NCBI GenBank assembly: GCA_016703025.1
Contig: JADJCV010000004.1
Span: 2,111,501-2,175,500 of the forward strand
Source of the DNA: Candidatus Avedoeria danica
GTDB taxonomy: Bacteria; Chloroflexota; Anaerolineae; Epilineales; Epilineaceae
DNA length: 64,000 bases
Direction of reading: 5' to 3'
Within the stretch, counting starts at the first letter, position 1. The number at the start of each line of letters is the position of its first letter. The notes under the pieces are model-generated. The model had not been told where the DNA came from, did not search any database, and saw nothing but the letters and a program-made list of their open reading frames with translations. This document shows, one piece after another, positions 37,495-47,005 of this stretch. The translations under genes were made by a program, and so were the position numbers.

Positions 37495-40400
37495 TCATCG
37501 CTGCGCATCCGCCGCTGGACGACCGGGCGCCCTGAGGCCATCCAGCGCCGTGACCCGCGGGTCGCCGAGGATGGTCAGCGCCGCCCGGAAGGCGGCGACC
37601 GTCTCGCCGGGATCCTCGATCCCGAACAGCCGGTAGCGCAGCAGCGTCGCCGTCCGCTCGCCGGCCTCTCGCACGGCCGCTGAACCGCGATCGAGCCCGC
37701 CAGGACACCGGAGCAGTCCGGCAACCGCCTCGGGCGCCAGGTGCGGCTGGCCCAAGGCCGTGAACCCTTCGAGCGCTGACTGGAACACGGCGGCGGCGGA
37801 CGCGGGTTCGGACTGCAGTCGGATGCGACCGATGACGAGGTCGGCCGCCGGCAAGAGCCCGCGTACGCCGCTTTCCGCCGCGGCCTCGCGCACTCCGGTC
37901 ACCTCGGCCAGCCGCGCGTCGGTTGCGGCGCCGTCCAGATCGAGCCGAACCCGGTGCAGGCGGACCGTGAGCGCCTGCGTCGCCTCGCCCGAGGCGGACA
38001 GCTCCGTCGCCGCCCGAGCGAGCACTTCGGCGGCCGCCTGCGGTTCCCCGAGGCGCGCCATCACCACGCCCAGCTCGGCGCGCGCCATGCCCGCACCGGA
38101 GGCATCGCCGAGCGCTTCGAACGTGTCGAGGGCCTGCCGGGCGCTGCGCTCGGCCGCGGCGTAGTGGTGCGCACGGCGCTCGGCCGTGGCGCGCACGACG
38201 TCGGCGAAGGCGGCCGTGCGCGGATGCTCGTCGGCCACCGCCTGCGCCCGCGTCCGTTCGACGTGGTGCAGGGCATCGGCCGGACGGCCAAGATCGAGGA
38301 ACGTCACGGCCAGCCCCATGCGGGCATTGCGCTCGGCGATGTGATTGCCGCTGTCGACGGCAAGCTGTACGGCCCGCTCCTGGTGGTCGAGCGCTTCCGA
38401 CAAGGCACCGGCGCGGTACCGAATCAACCCGATGGCGGACTGGGCGTTCGTCTCGCCCAGGCGATACCCGGCGGCGAGCGCAACTTCGAGGCAGCGCTCC
38501 GCGGCCGCGGCCGCGGCGTCCCGGTCGCCGAGTCGGTCGTGCAGTGCCGTCAGCGTGTAGGCTATCGCGCAGGCGAGGCGGTCGAAGCCACGCCCCTCGA
38601 TGGAGGCCAGGACTGCCGCCGTGCCGTCGATGCAGGCCTGTGTTTGGCCGCGGTAGGCATCCACGCCGGCGCGATGGTAGGCGGCCTCGGCCGCCAGGCG
38701 CGGATCGCCCCCCGCCTCGCCGTGGGCGCACGCCGCGTCCAGGTCCGCCACCGCGGCGTCATGTCGCCCCGCCATCCGGTGCAGGACACCGCGCAGCCGG
38801 AGCGCCGCCGATGCCGATGCGCGTGCGTCGGCCGGCCAGGCGGCCGAGTCGGGGCCGAGCAGGGACAGCACGCCGAACGCCGCCTCCACCGACGCCTCGG
38901 CCACCGCCGCGTGCCCGGCTCTGAGCTCGATCGCGGCCCGTTCGGCGAGCATGCGGGCGTGAAGCGGCGCGGCCGCCGCTCTGACATCGGCCCGATCATC
39001 GGCCCGATCGCCCGCTCCTTCGTCGGACAGCACGGCGACGACGTCGTTGCAGCATGCCGTGCCGAGCGAATAGATCCCCTGCGCAAAGTAGAAGCCGACG
39101 AGGTCCACGGCCACCGTCGCCAGACTCGCGCGATCGCGCTGCCCGACGGCACTGCGCCATGCGGCCGAGAGGTTGTCGGCCTCCGTCTCGACGAACGAGA
39201 CGACCGGACGGCTCTCGGCGCCCATCTCGCTGCTGAGCGTGGCAAAGGCATCGAGAAAGTAGCGGGCATGGGCGCGGTCGACTTCGTCCGCCAACAAGCC
39301 GCTGGCCGTGAGCCGGCGTGCGCCGGCCACGCGCAGGAACTCGTGGATGTCGTACCGTCCGTTGCCCGCCGGGCGCAGCAGCGACTTTCGGACGAGCCGT
39401 GCGAGCAGCTCGTCCGACACGCCGGCGACCGCGTGCGCCGCGGGGCGGTCGAAGCCGCCGCGGAAGACGCACAGCTTGGCAAAGGCGATCCGCTCGGCAC
39501 CGACAAGCAAGGCCCACGTGTGATCGAACACCGCTTCGAGACCGGCATGACGCGCCGGCAGCCCGAGGGGCGTGGGCAACCCCGTCGGATCGGAGCTGAG
39601 CCGCGCCACGATCGTCGCGCACGACGCTTCATCCGTCCACGGAGCCGCCAGCTCCAGCGCTAGCGGCATCCCCTCGACGAGCCGGCAGATCTCACCGATG
39701 TCGTCCAGCGCGGGTGCGGGGTCGAACTCCGGTGCGATCCGCTGCGCGGCCGCCACGAACAAGGCAACGGCCCCGTACGCATCGGATGCCCCGCGATCGG
39801 CCTGCGTGCGCGGGTAGGGAAGGCCAACCACGGCCGCGACGCGCTCGAACGGCAGGTCCAGACTCTCACGGGACGTCACGAGGATCCGCAGGCCGGGGGC
39901 TCCTGCCAACAGGTCGGCGCAGCGCTCGGCGTGCGCGACGACATGTTCGAAGTTGTCCAGCACCAGGAGCAGCTCCCGCTCGCGCAGCGCCTGGACCAGC
40001 TGGTCGCCGAGAGCGGTGCCGCCGACGGGCTCGAGCCCCAAGCCCGCCGCGATGCTGGGTTCGATGGGGCTGCCGGGCTCGAGGCCGGCGAGCGAAACGA
40101 AGCACAACCCGTCCAGGAAGCGATGGTCCAGTCGCCTGGCCAGCTCGATCGCCAGCCGTGTCTTGCCGATGCCGCCCGGTCCGACAATCGTCACGAGCCG
40201 ACCGGCCAGGGCGTGGTCGGGGTCAGGCGGCGGGTGATTCCCAGGCACGCCCGAGTCCGTCGGGGCCGCAGCGTCCGTTGCGATCAGCCAACGTTCGAGA
40301 ACGGCCAGCTCCGCCGACCGGCCCACGAACGGGGTCGGCGGCACGGGCAGGCGAATGGGCGTGGCCCCGCGGCGCCCGCGCGCGGCCAGGATCCGCTCGC

Positions 40401-41193
40401 GAAGAGCAATCGTCTCGGGCTCGGGGTCGACGCCCAGCTCGGTGGTCAGGGCCTCGCGCAGGGCCGCGAACTGGGTCAAGGCGGCCCCGTGCTCGCCGCT
40501 GCGGGCGAGCGCCAACAGGAGCCGGCGCTGCGTCGGCTCGTGGAGCGGGTCGATCGCCGTGGCGCGCCGCAGGAGATGGATCGCTTCGTCCGGACGGTCG
40601 CCGGCTGAGGCCTCGGCTAGCCGCTCGAACACCGTGCGCGCGTCCTCGGCGACCGACCGAGCGGTCGAGACGAGCCAAGCCGTGTACCCGGGCGTGTCGA
40701 CGCCGATGCGCCCAACGACCAGCGGGCCGCCGTACGAACCGACCGCCCGACGCCAGTCGGCCGGGTCGTCGCTCGCCGCCGCCCGTTGCAGCTCGGCGAC
40801 GTCGACGAGGTCGCCGGGCTGCGGCACGAATGCCACCTGACGGGCGTCCGCATCCAGACGTCCGGGCGCGAGCCGTCGGACGGCGCTGAGCGCCACGCGC
40901 AGGCTCAGCAATGCGCTGGCGGGCGCGGCGTTGGGCCACAGAAGCGCCGTCAGCGCTGTGCGGGATACCGGCCGCGCCTCGAGCGCGAGGTGCGCCAGGA
41001 GGGCGCACGCCTTGTCGGAGGGCAGCGGGCTGACCGGTAGGCCGTCGACTTCGACCGCAAACGTGCCCAGCAGTCGCAACGCGAAGCCGATCGGTTCGGC
41101 CGGCGGGGGATCCGACCGCGTCGCGGCCGGCGGCAGCGAGCCCGGCGCCGTCCGGGGCACGGCCGGGACCTCTTCGTCGGGACGTGGGCTCAC
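37495..41193 (-). CDS. AfsR-like BTAD regulator with NB-ARC ATPase and TPR region
   Basis: A 1232-residue regulator. Residues 38-110 are the SARP winged helix (ALRLLGTFAVEVDGLPV; ALLAHLALEARPVSRTALTALLWP), followed by the BTAD helical domain to about 260. The NB-ARC ATPase has P-loop VGPGGIGKTRLAIE, Walker B LLLVLDNFEH and the TSRES sensor. The C-terminal half is TPR-like. The GTG at 41193 overlaps the stop of the preceding BTAD gene by 4 nt (GTGA), so both are made from one message. Large AfsR-like proteins control secondary metabolism in Actinobacteria; here the target is probably the divergent membrane protein and decarboxylase pair, by position only. Confidence 0.87.
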   Translation of the reverse strand: MSPRPDEEVPAVPRTAPGSLPPAATRSDPPPAEPIGFALRLLGTFAVEVDGLPVSPLPSDKACALLAHLALEARPVSRTALTALLWPNAAPASALLSLRVALSAVRRLAPGRLDADARQVAFVPQPGDLVDVAELQRAAASDDPADWRRAVGSYGGPLVVGRIGVDTPGYTAWLVSTARSVAEDARTVFERLAEASAGDRPDEAIHLLRRATAIDPLHEPTQRRLLLALARSGEHGAALTQFAALREALTTELGVDPEPETIALRERILAARGRRGATPIRLPVPPTPFVGRSAELAVLERWLIATDAAAPTDSGVPGNHPPPDPDHALAGRLVTIVGPGGIGKTRLAIELARRLDHRFLDGLCFVSLAGLEPGSPIEPSIAAGLGLEPVGGTALGDQLVQALRERELLLVLDNFEHVVAHAERCADLLAGAPGLRILVTSRESLDLPFERVAAVVGLPYPRTQADRGASDAYGAVALFVAAAQRIAPEFDPAPALDDIGEICRLVEGMPLALELAAPWTDEASCATIVARLSSDPTGLPTPLGLPARHAGLEAVFDHTWALLVGAERIAFAKLCVFRGGFDRPAAHAVAGVSDELLARLVRKSLLRPAGNGRYDIHEFLRVAGARRLTASGLLADEVDRAHARYFLDAFATLSSEMGAESRPVVSFVETEADNLSAAWRSAVGQRDRASLATVAVDLVGFYFAQGIYSLGTACCNDVVAVLSDEGAGDRADDRADVRAAAAPLHARMLAERAAIELRAGHAAVAEASVEAAFGVLSLLGPDSAAWPADARASASAALRLRGVLHRMAGRHDAAVADLDAACAHGEAGGDPRLAAEAAYHRAGVDAYRGQTQACIDGTAAVLASIEGRGFDRLACAIAYTLTALHDRLGDRDAAAAAAERCLEVALAAGYRLGETNAQSAIGLIRYRAGALSEALDHQERAVQLAVDSGNHIAERNARMGLAVTFLDLGRPADALHHVERTRAQAVADEHPRTAAFADVVRATAERRAHHYAAAERSARQALDTFEALGDASGAGMARAELGVVMARLGEPQAAAEVLARAATELSASGEATQALTVRLHRVRLDLDGAATDARLAEVTGVREAAAESGVRGLLPAADLVIGRIRLQSEPASAAAVFQSALEGFTALGQPHLAPEAVAGLLRCPGGLDRGSAAVREAGERTATLLRYRLFGIEDPGETVAAFRAALTILGDPRVTALDGLRAPGRPAADAQR

Positions 41194-42491
41194 GGTCGTC
41201 CCAGCGGGAACCGGTGCTCGAACACGAGACCGAGCGGGGCGGTGGCGGTGACGAGGAACCTGAGGCGCGGGGCGACTTCGAGAAGCTCGGCCAAGGCGAC
41301 GACATCGTCCTGTGCCGGGTCGAGCCCATCGAGCACCACCAGTCGCTCGTGGTCCGTCCAATCCGGGGTACGGGCACGCGTCGCGCCGAGTTTCGAGGTC
41401 CTCCCCGCAGGTTCGCGTTCGGCGCCGTCCAATTGGAACCCGGCGGCCGCGATACGTTCCGGCAACGGCATCCGGGGGCCGGCGGCCAGTGCGACGAAGA
41501 GCACACCGTCCAGGAAGCGATGGACGACGGCCCGGGCGGCGGCAATCGCCAGAGCGGACTTGCCGGTGCCCGCCGGGCCGAAGACACAGACCAGCCGTCG
41601 TTCAGGGTCGTCCAGCCAGCCCGCGAGGCGGGCCAGGTCATCGCCGGGGCACAGACCGTGACCCGCATCCGGCAGGTTATGGCGGGCCCCCCGCGCCCGC
41701 GCCGCCCTGATCCGATCGCGGAGATGAACCGTCGCGGCAGCGGGCGCAAGTCCGGTGCGCTCCAGCAGCGTCGCGGCAAACCGCCCGTAGACGCTCTCCG
41801 CGTCGTCGTACGACCCGGCGCGGGCGCAGGCCAGCATGACATCGCGAACGACCCGTTCCTGAAGCGGATCGCGGTCCAATGCCCCGCGCAGCACGTCGAG
41901 CGGGTGGGTCGACGCCGCCTCGCGCCGGCTGTCCCTCGACCCGCCGGACGCGCCCCCGGTTGCCCCGGCGGCCAGCGCGCCCAGCACGGCGTCCGTTTCC
42001 GCACGCGCCCCGGCGAGCCACTCCAGGAACGGCTGCGGCATGCCGTCCTCGAGCCCCTCGCCGAGCGGACCCCGCACCCGGGCCAGAACGCGAGGCACAT
42101 CGGCGGCGGGCGACGAACGGTTCCCGGACGAAACGTCGCCGCCCGCCGCGGCGCCCGCTGCGACGCCCGCGAGCGCGGCGCGAACCGCCACGAGATCGAT
42201 GTCATCGCCGGGACGGGCTTCGAAGGTCACGGTGCGGCGATCGGCGCGGATCCGGTCGCCCAGCACGGGTCGCAGGCGCGTGAGGGCCACCCGCAGGCTG
42301 AGCCGGGCCCGGTCCTCGGGGACGTCCGGCCACAGCAGCCCGCACAGCGCGCCGCGCTCCACCGGGCGGCTCGCCGCCACGAGCACCACGAGCAGCGCGC
42401 GCGTCTTGACGGACCACCCGAGTGGCGCGCCGTCGCTCGCGGTTACCCGGAACGGCCCGAGCAGGTCGATTTGAAGCGGTGCGTGGCCCAC
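41190..42491 (-). CDS. BTAD regulator with truncated ATPase domain
   Basis: A 433-residue paralog of the following regulator. It has the SARP winged helix (IDLLGPFRVTASDGAPLGWSVKTRALL), the BTAD domain and the first part of an ATPase domain (P-loop FGPAGTGKSALAIA; Walker B LVVLDGLDP; LRFLVTATAP), then stops at about the sensor strand. It lacks the rest of NB-ARC and the TPR region. The start is GTG 42491 with GGAG upstream. The TGA overlaps the next gene's GTG by 4 nt, so the ending is not a random break. It could work with the intact partner as a heteromer, or be a decayed duplicate. Confidence 0.72.
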   Translation of the reverse strand: MGHAPLQIDLLGPFRVTASDGAPLGWSVKTRALLVVLVAASRPVERGALCGLLWPDVPEDRARLSLRVALTRLRPVLGDRIRADRRTVTFEARPGDDIDLVAVRAALAGVAAGAAAGGDVSSGNRSSPAADVPRVLARVRGPLGEGLEDGMPQPFLEWLAGARAETDAVLGALAAGATGGASGGSRDSRREAASTHPLDVLRGALDRDPLQERVVRDVMLACARAGSYDDAESVYGRFAATLLERTGLAPAAATVHLRDRIRAARARGARHNLPDAGHGLCPGDDLARLAGWLDDPERRLVCVFGPAGTGKSALAIAAARAVVHRFLDGVLFVALAAGPRMPLPERIAAAGFQLDGAEREPAGRTSKLGATRARTPDWTDHERLVVLDGLDPAQDDVVALAELLEVAPRLRFLVTATAPLGLVFEHRFPLGRP

Positions 42492-42674
42492 GCAGGCGAC
42501 TCCAAGACGTGTCCGGGCCGTGCCCGCCGGCACCCCGGCAGAGACGGTAACGGTGCGATAACGGTACGGCCGTAGCCTGCTCGCCACAAGTTGCGCACGG
42601 CCCAGCAGCGTTCGATCGCCGCGGCGGAGCGGCAGGGGCCGGACGCGGCGGGCACGGCGAAGGGGAGAAGCGGC

Positions 42675-43163
42675 ATGGGATTCGTGATCGGGGCCTGGCT
42701 GCGTCGCTACGGCCCGCTCGAGCTGGTCGGCACGCTGGGCGCCCTCGCTGCGGCAGGAGCGGCGGCGGCGCTCACCGGTGAGGTTGCCTTGGCCGCGCTG
42801 GCAGGTGCGGCGGGCGAGAACGTCGGCTTCTACGGCTATGCCGGTTGGCGATCGGCGCGTGGTCACATGGCCGCGCACGGCCGGTCCCTGACCGCAACGG
42901 ACCGCGCGCGCGCCTGGCACATCGGCCGCCGGACCGTGGCGGACCTCGCTGGCGAGTTCGGGCCGGCGGAACTCCTCGACAGCGCGCTGCTGCGGCCGGC
43001 ACTCCTGTACGCGGCCACACGTGCCACGGGCAGCGTGGCCGTCGGCGTCCTCCTCGGCAAGGTGCTGGCCGACCTCGTGTTCTACGGCATCGCCTTCGCG
43101 TCCCTCACGTTCCTTCGACGACGGAGCTCCGCCGTCACGCCGCAAGAGGTGTCCAACCCATGA
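42675..43163 (+). CDS. Small conserved membrane protein upstream of a PLP decarboxylase
   Basis: A 162-residue protein with about four short hydrophobic segments (GPLELVGTLGALAAAGAAAALTG; AALAGAAGENVGFYGYAG; LLRPALLYAATRATGSVAVGVLLGKVLADLVFYGIAFASL). It starts at ATG 42675 with a GGGGAGAAG Shine-Dalgarno and overlaps the decarboxylase gene by 4 nt (ATGA). I do not recognise the family. The tight coupling suggests it works with the decarboxylase, perhaps in transport or anchoring of its product. It is divergent from the two BTAD regulators. Confidence 0.72.
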   Translation: MGFVIGAWLRRYGPLELVGTLGALAAAGAAAALTGEVALAALAGAAGENVGFYGYAGWRSARGHMAAHGRSLTATDRARAWHIGRRTVADLAGEFGPAELLDSALLRPALLYAATRATGSVAVGVLLGKVLADLVFYGIAFASLTFLRRRSSAVTPQEVSNP

Positions 43164-44323
43164 CGACGACCTACGCTGCCATCCGCTCGCGCGGCGACCA
43201 CGCGCCCGCCGCCGCGCCTGCGTGGCCCGACCTCACGCGCGCCACGCCGTACCTCCGGATGCGCCTGGATGCCGTAACGGACGCCTATCGGCAGTTGGCC
43301 GCCGCCCTTCCGGGGGTTCGGGTGCACTATGCGATGAAGTGCAACCCGGATCCGGAGGTCCTCAAGGTGCTGCAGCGGGCCGGTTGCTCGTTCGAGATCG
43401 CCTCTGCGCCCGAATTGGACGTGCTGCGCTCGCTCGGGGTGCCGCCGCACGAGGTGCTCTTCAGCAATCCGGTCAAGCCCGTCGACCACGTCCGACGGGC
43501 CTGGGCGGCGGGCGTCGATCGATTTGCGGTGGACAGCACGGCCGAGATCGAGAAGATCGCGGCGACGGCTCCCGGGGCCAAGGTCTACGTGCGGCTGGCC
43601 GTGGCAAACGGCGCGAGCCAGGTCGCCAGCGAGGGCAAGTTCGGGGTGGATGCCGACACGGCCGTCCGCCTGCTGCACCAGGCCGTGCGCTTCGGGCTCG
43701 AGCCGTACGGGCTGACGTTCCATGTCGGCTCGCAGATGCTCGACCCGGGCGCCTGGGAGCGCGCGATCGACTTGAGCGCGGGCGTGATGCGGACCCTCGA
43801 TGCGGACGGCATTCGCCTGACGATGTTGGACATGGGCGGCGGCTTCCCGGCCCGCTACGATGCCGACGTCCCGCCGATCGCCGCGTACGGCGCGCGCATC
43901 CTCGCGGCCATCCGGACCCACCTGCCCTATCCGGTGGCGCTCGTCGTCGAGCCGGGCCGGGCGCTGGTGGCCGAGGCGGGCGTCATGGTCGCGGAGGTGA
44001 TCGGGACCGCGGAGCGCGCCGGCCGGACCTGGGTTCATCTCGATGTCGGGGCATTCAACGGGATGATGGAGGCGCTCGAGACCCAGAACGGCCTGCGCTT
44101 CCCGATCCGCGACTCGCGCGACGACCCGCGCCGGAGCCTCGTCCACCTCACCGGGCCGTCGTGCGACAGCCAGGACACGATCCTCTACGACGTCGCCGTC
44201 TCGCACGGCATCCGGGCCGGCGACCAGGTGTACATCGGAACGGCGGGCGCCTACACGACGAGCTACGCCTCGCGCTTCAACGGCTTCGACGTCCCGCGCA
44301 CGCACTGCGTCGGGCGGGGCTGA
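43160..44323 (+). CDS. Ornithine/lysine decarboxylase-type PLP enzyme (fold III)
   Basis: A 387-residue PLP decarboxylase of the alanine-racemase fold. PLP lysine K60 lies in HYAMKCNPDPEVL; then come FHVGSQ, the glycine loop MGGGFP, EPGR for the phosphate, and GPSCDSQD with C335, the active-site Cys contributed across the dimer in ornithine/lysine decarboxylases. Diaminopimelate decarboxylases lack this spacing, so a polyamine role (ornithine to putrescine or lysine to cadaverine) is favoured; the exact substrate is not shown. ATG 43160 overlaps the upstream gene's TGA. No other polyamine gene is adjacent. Confidence 0.9.
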   Translation: MTTTYAAIRSRGDHAPAAAPAWPDLTRATPYLRMRLDAVTDAYRQLAAALPGVRVHYAMKCNPDPEVLKVLQRAGCSFEIASAPELDVLRSLGVPPHEVLFSNPVKPVDHVRRAWAAGVDRFAVDSTAEIEKIAATAPGAKVYVRLAVANGASQVASEGKFGVDADTAVRLLHQAVRFGLEPYGLTFHVGSQMLDPGAWERAIDLSAGVMRTLDADGIRLTMLDMGGGFPARYDADVPPIAAYGARILAAIRTHLPYPVALVVEPGRALVAEAGVMVAEVIGTAERAGRTWVHLDVGAFNGMMEALETQNGLRFPIRDSRDDPRRSLVHLTGPSCDSQDTILYDVAVSHGIRAGDQVYIGTAGAYTTSYASRFNGFDVPRTHCVGRG

Positions 44324-44446
44324 CGGGACCGCTTGCCGCACCGATCGGCACCACGGATTGCCTTCCCCCCCACCGTGCATAACATCCTGCGGCCACGCAG
44401 GCCGCGTCCTGTCGGGCGCCGGATCGCGATGCCCGGAGTTCCGCCG

Positions 44447-46453
44447 ATGGCCCTTTCGCCCCCCGCCGCCGAATCCGCCGGCGCCGAGCCCGCTCCCGTC
44501 GACCCCATGCCGGTCGGGACCACTCCCGTCGACCCCGCGCCCGTCGCGTCGAGCGCCTCGCCCCACGACGCCCACCCCCACCCCCCCGCCCACGGCCCGC
44601 TCTGGCCCCTCGCACTCGCGGCCCTCGGCGTCGTGTTCGGCGATATCGGCACGAGCCCGCTGTACGCGATCCGCGAGTGCTTTCACGGCCCGCACGCCGT
44701 GGCGGTGACGTACGACAACGTCGTCGGGGTGCTGTCGCTGATCGTCTGGTCGCTTATCGTCGTCATCTCGGTGAAGTACGTCCTGTTCATTCTCCGCTCG
44801 GACAACAACGGCGAGGGCGGGATCCTGGCGCTGACGGCGCTCATCAGCCCGCACGGCCACCGCGCCCACGCCGGGCGCGCCAAGCTCATCCTCCTCGGCC
44901 TTTTCGGCGCGGCGCTCCTGTACGGCGATGGGGTGATCACCCCCGCGATCAGTGTCCTGTCGGCCGTCGAGGGGCTCCGTCTCGTCGCCCCGACCATCGA
45001 GCCTTTCCTCCTGCCGTTGACGGTCGGCATCCTGATCGGCCTCTTCGCGTTCCAGCGCCGCGGCACGGCCGGCGTCGGGGCCGTGTTCGGGCCGGTGATG
45101 CTCCTGTGGTTCTTCGTCATCGCCGTGCTCGGCGTGCGCAACGTCGTCGCCGAGCCGTCCGTGCTCTGGGCGATCAACCCGCTCTACGCCGTGCGCTTCT
45201 TCATCGCCAACGGCTACCACGGCTTCGTCATCCTCGGCACGGTCTTCCTCGTCGTGACGGGCGGTGAGGCGCTCTACGCGGACATGGGCCACTTCGGGCG
45301 GCGGCCGATCAGCGCGGCGTGGTTCGCGCTCGTCCTGCCGTGCCTGCTCCTGAACTACGCCGGCCAGAGCGCCCTCCTGGTGGCGCGGCCCGCGGCGGCG
45401 GCCGAGCACCCGTTCTTCCAACTCGCCCCCACGTGGGCCATCGCACCGCTCGTCATCCTGGCGACATTCGCCACCGTCATCGCCTCCCAGGCGCTGATCT
45501 CGGGCGCTTTCTCCCTGACGATGCAGGCGATCCAGCTGGGTTACAGCCCGCGCCTGGACATCCGGCACACGTCGTCCGATGCGCGCGGCCAGATCTACAT
45601 TCCGGCGATCAACTGGGCGCTCATGGTCGCCTGCATCGCCGTCGTCCTCGGCTTCCGGTCCTCGAGCAACCTGGCCGCCGCCTACGGCATCGCGGTCACG
45701 AGCACGATGGCGATCACGACGGCCCTGTTCTACGTCGTGCTGCGCGAGCGCTGGGGCTGGTCGCCGGTCAGCGCCGGCGCGCTGTGCGGCCTCTTCCTGA
45801 CGGTCGATTTGGCCTTCCTGGGCGCGAACGTTCTCAAGGTGCTCCACGGCGGCTGGTTCCCGCTCCTCATGGCGGGCGTCATCTTCGGCCTCATGACGAC
45901 ATGGCACACCGGCCGTCGCCTGCTGTCGTTCCGGCTGGCGGCCGCGTCGAAGCCGCTCGGCGACTTCCTCGACCGCACCGAACGCACGTCGGTCACGCGC
46001 GTGCCCGGCACGGCCGTCTTCCTGCACAGCAACCGCCACGGCACGCCGCCGGCACTGATTCAAAACGTGCGCCACAACCACGTCCTGCACGCGCGCCTGA
46101 TCGTCGTCACCGTCGTCACGGAGGACGTCCCGACGGTCGAGCCCGCCGCCCGCGCCGCCCTCGAACACCTGCGCGAGAACGCGTGGCGCGTCGTGCTCAG
46201 CTACGGCTTCATGGAGCAGCCGAACGTCCCGGCCGCGCTCGCCGCCATCGACGCGCCCGACTGGACATTCGAGGCCGACGCGGCCACATACTTCCTCAGC
46301 CGCGAGAAGATCCTCCCCAGCCGCCGGCCGGGCATGGCGCTGTGGCGCGACTACGTCTTCGCCTGGCTGTCGCGCAACGCATCGGGCGCCACGTTCTACT
46401 TCGGCCTGCCGCCGGCGCAGGTCATCGAGCTCGGGACGCAGCTGCCGATCTGA
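44447..46453 (+). CDS. kup: Kup-family potassium transporter
   Basis: A 668-residue K+ uptake protein. After a 45-residue His/Pro-rich N-terminus come VFGDIGTSPLYAIRE, the family signature, then about twelve helices with SDNNGEGGILALTALI, YGDGVITPAISVLSAVEG and INPLYAVRFF. The C-terminal cytoplasmic domain (residues 500-668) is the usual one and ends in FYFGLPPAQVIELGTQLPI. ATG 44447 is chosen over upstream ATGs because GGAG lies 8 bp before it. It stands alone after the decarboxylase gene with a 120-bp gap. Intact. Confidence 0.95.
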   Translation: MALSPPAAESAGAEPAPVDPMPVGTTPVDPAPVASSASPHDAHPHPPAHGPLWPLALAALGVVFGDIGTSPLYAIRECFHGPHAVAVTYDNVVGVLSLIVWSLIVVISVKYVLFILRSDNNGEGGILALTALISPHGHRAHAGRAKLILLGLFGAALLYGDGVITPAISVLSAVEGLRLVAPTIEPFLLPLTVGILIGLFAFQRRGTAGVGAVFGPVMLLWFFVIAVLGVRNVVAEPSVLWAINPLYAVRFFIANGYHGFVILGTVFLVVTGGEALYADMGHFGRRPISAAWFALVLPCLLLNYAGQSALLVARPAAAAEHPFFQLAPTWAIAPLVILATFATVIASQALISGAFSLTMQAIQLGYSPRLDIRHTSSDARGQIYIPAINWALMVACIAVVLGFRSSSNLAAAYGIAVTSTMAITTALFYVVLRERWGWSPVSAGALCGLFLTVDLAFLGANVLKVLHGGWFPLLMAGVIFGLMTTWHTGRRLLSFRLAAASKPLGDFLDRTERTSVTRVPGTAVFLHSNRHGTPPALIQNVRHNHVLHARLIVVTVVTEDVPTVEPAARAALEHLRENAWRVVLSYGFMEQPNVPAALAAIDAPDWTFEADAATYFLSREKILPSRRPGMALWRDYVFAWLSRNASGATFYFGLPPAQVIELGTQLPI

Positions 46454-46531
46454 CGGGCTGTCTGAAGTGCCGACCGCAAGCGGTGAGCGGCGACCGGCCT
46501 GCCCCTGAAGGGGTGGGCTCGTTCATGACAA

Positions 46532-46548
46532 AGTCCCCTTCGGGGACT
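46532..46548. repeat. Perfect palindrome, REP-like
   Basis: AGTCCCC-TTC-GGGGACT in the 102-bp gap between kup and the GNAT gene, preceded at about 46501 by a second hairpin (CCCCTGAAGGGG). It may serve as kup's terminator. Confidence 0.5.
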
Positions 46549-46555
46549 AGACCTG

Positions 46556-47005
46556 GTGACGACCGTGAGCATCGACGACGCCGAAATCCAGTACGCGATC
46601 GAGCCCGACTTGACGCCGGCCGAGTTCGTCGACGTCCTCGTGCGCTCGACCCTCGCCCCGCGCCGCCCCATCCATGCGGCCGAGATCATCGCCGGCATGC
46701 TCGCCCACGCCGACATCATCGTCACCGCCCGCGCCGCAGACGGCGTGCTCGTCGGCGTGGCGCGGAGCATCACCGACTTCACGTACTGCACCTACCTCGC
46801 CGACCTCGGCGTCGACGCCGCCTACCAGGGCCGCGGCATCGGCCGCGCCCTCATCGCCCGCACCCACGCCGCCGTCCCGCCGACGTCCAGCCTGATCCTC
46901 CTGGCCGCGCCCGGCGCGCGGACGTACTACCCGCACATCGGCATGGAAGCGCACCCGTCGTGCTGGATCCTCCCGCGGCGACTGCCGCCGGCGCCGGACG
47001 CGTGA
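46556..47005 (+). CDS. GNAT-family acetyltransferase
   Basis: A 149-residue N-acetyltransferase. The acetyl-CoA-binding motif A is clear: DLGVDAAYQGRGIGRALIARTH, followed by LILLAAPGARTYYPHIGM, as in many GNAT proteins. Substrate unknown. GTG 46556 is the first usable start; its stop overlaps the GTG of the next gene by 4 nt (GTGA at 47002-47005), placing it at the head of a three-gene run with two GT-C-like membrane proteins. Confidence 0.85.
   Translation: MTTVSIDDAEIQYAIEPDLTPAEFVDVLVRSTLAPRRPIHAAEIIAGMLAHADIIVTARAADGVLVGVARSITDFTYCTYLADLGVDAAYQGRGIGRALIARTHAAVPPTSSLILLAAPGARTYYPHIGMEAHPSCWILPRRLPPAPDA

Noticed and set aside
45319..47001. Upstream part of a very long + frame reaching 49608
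   Set aside because: It runs out of frame through kup and the GNAT gene; the true gene begins at GTG 47002, where the 4-nt overlap and first membrane helix fit.
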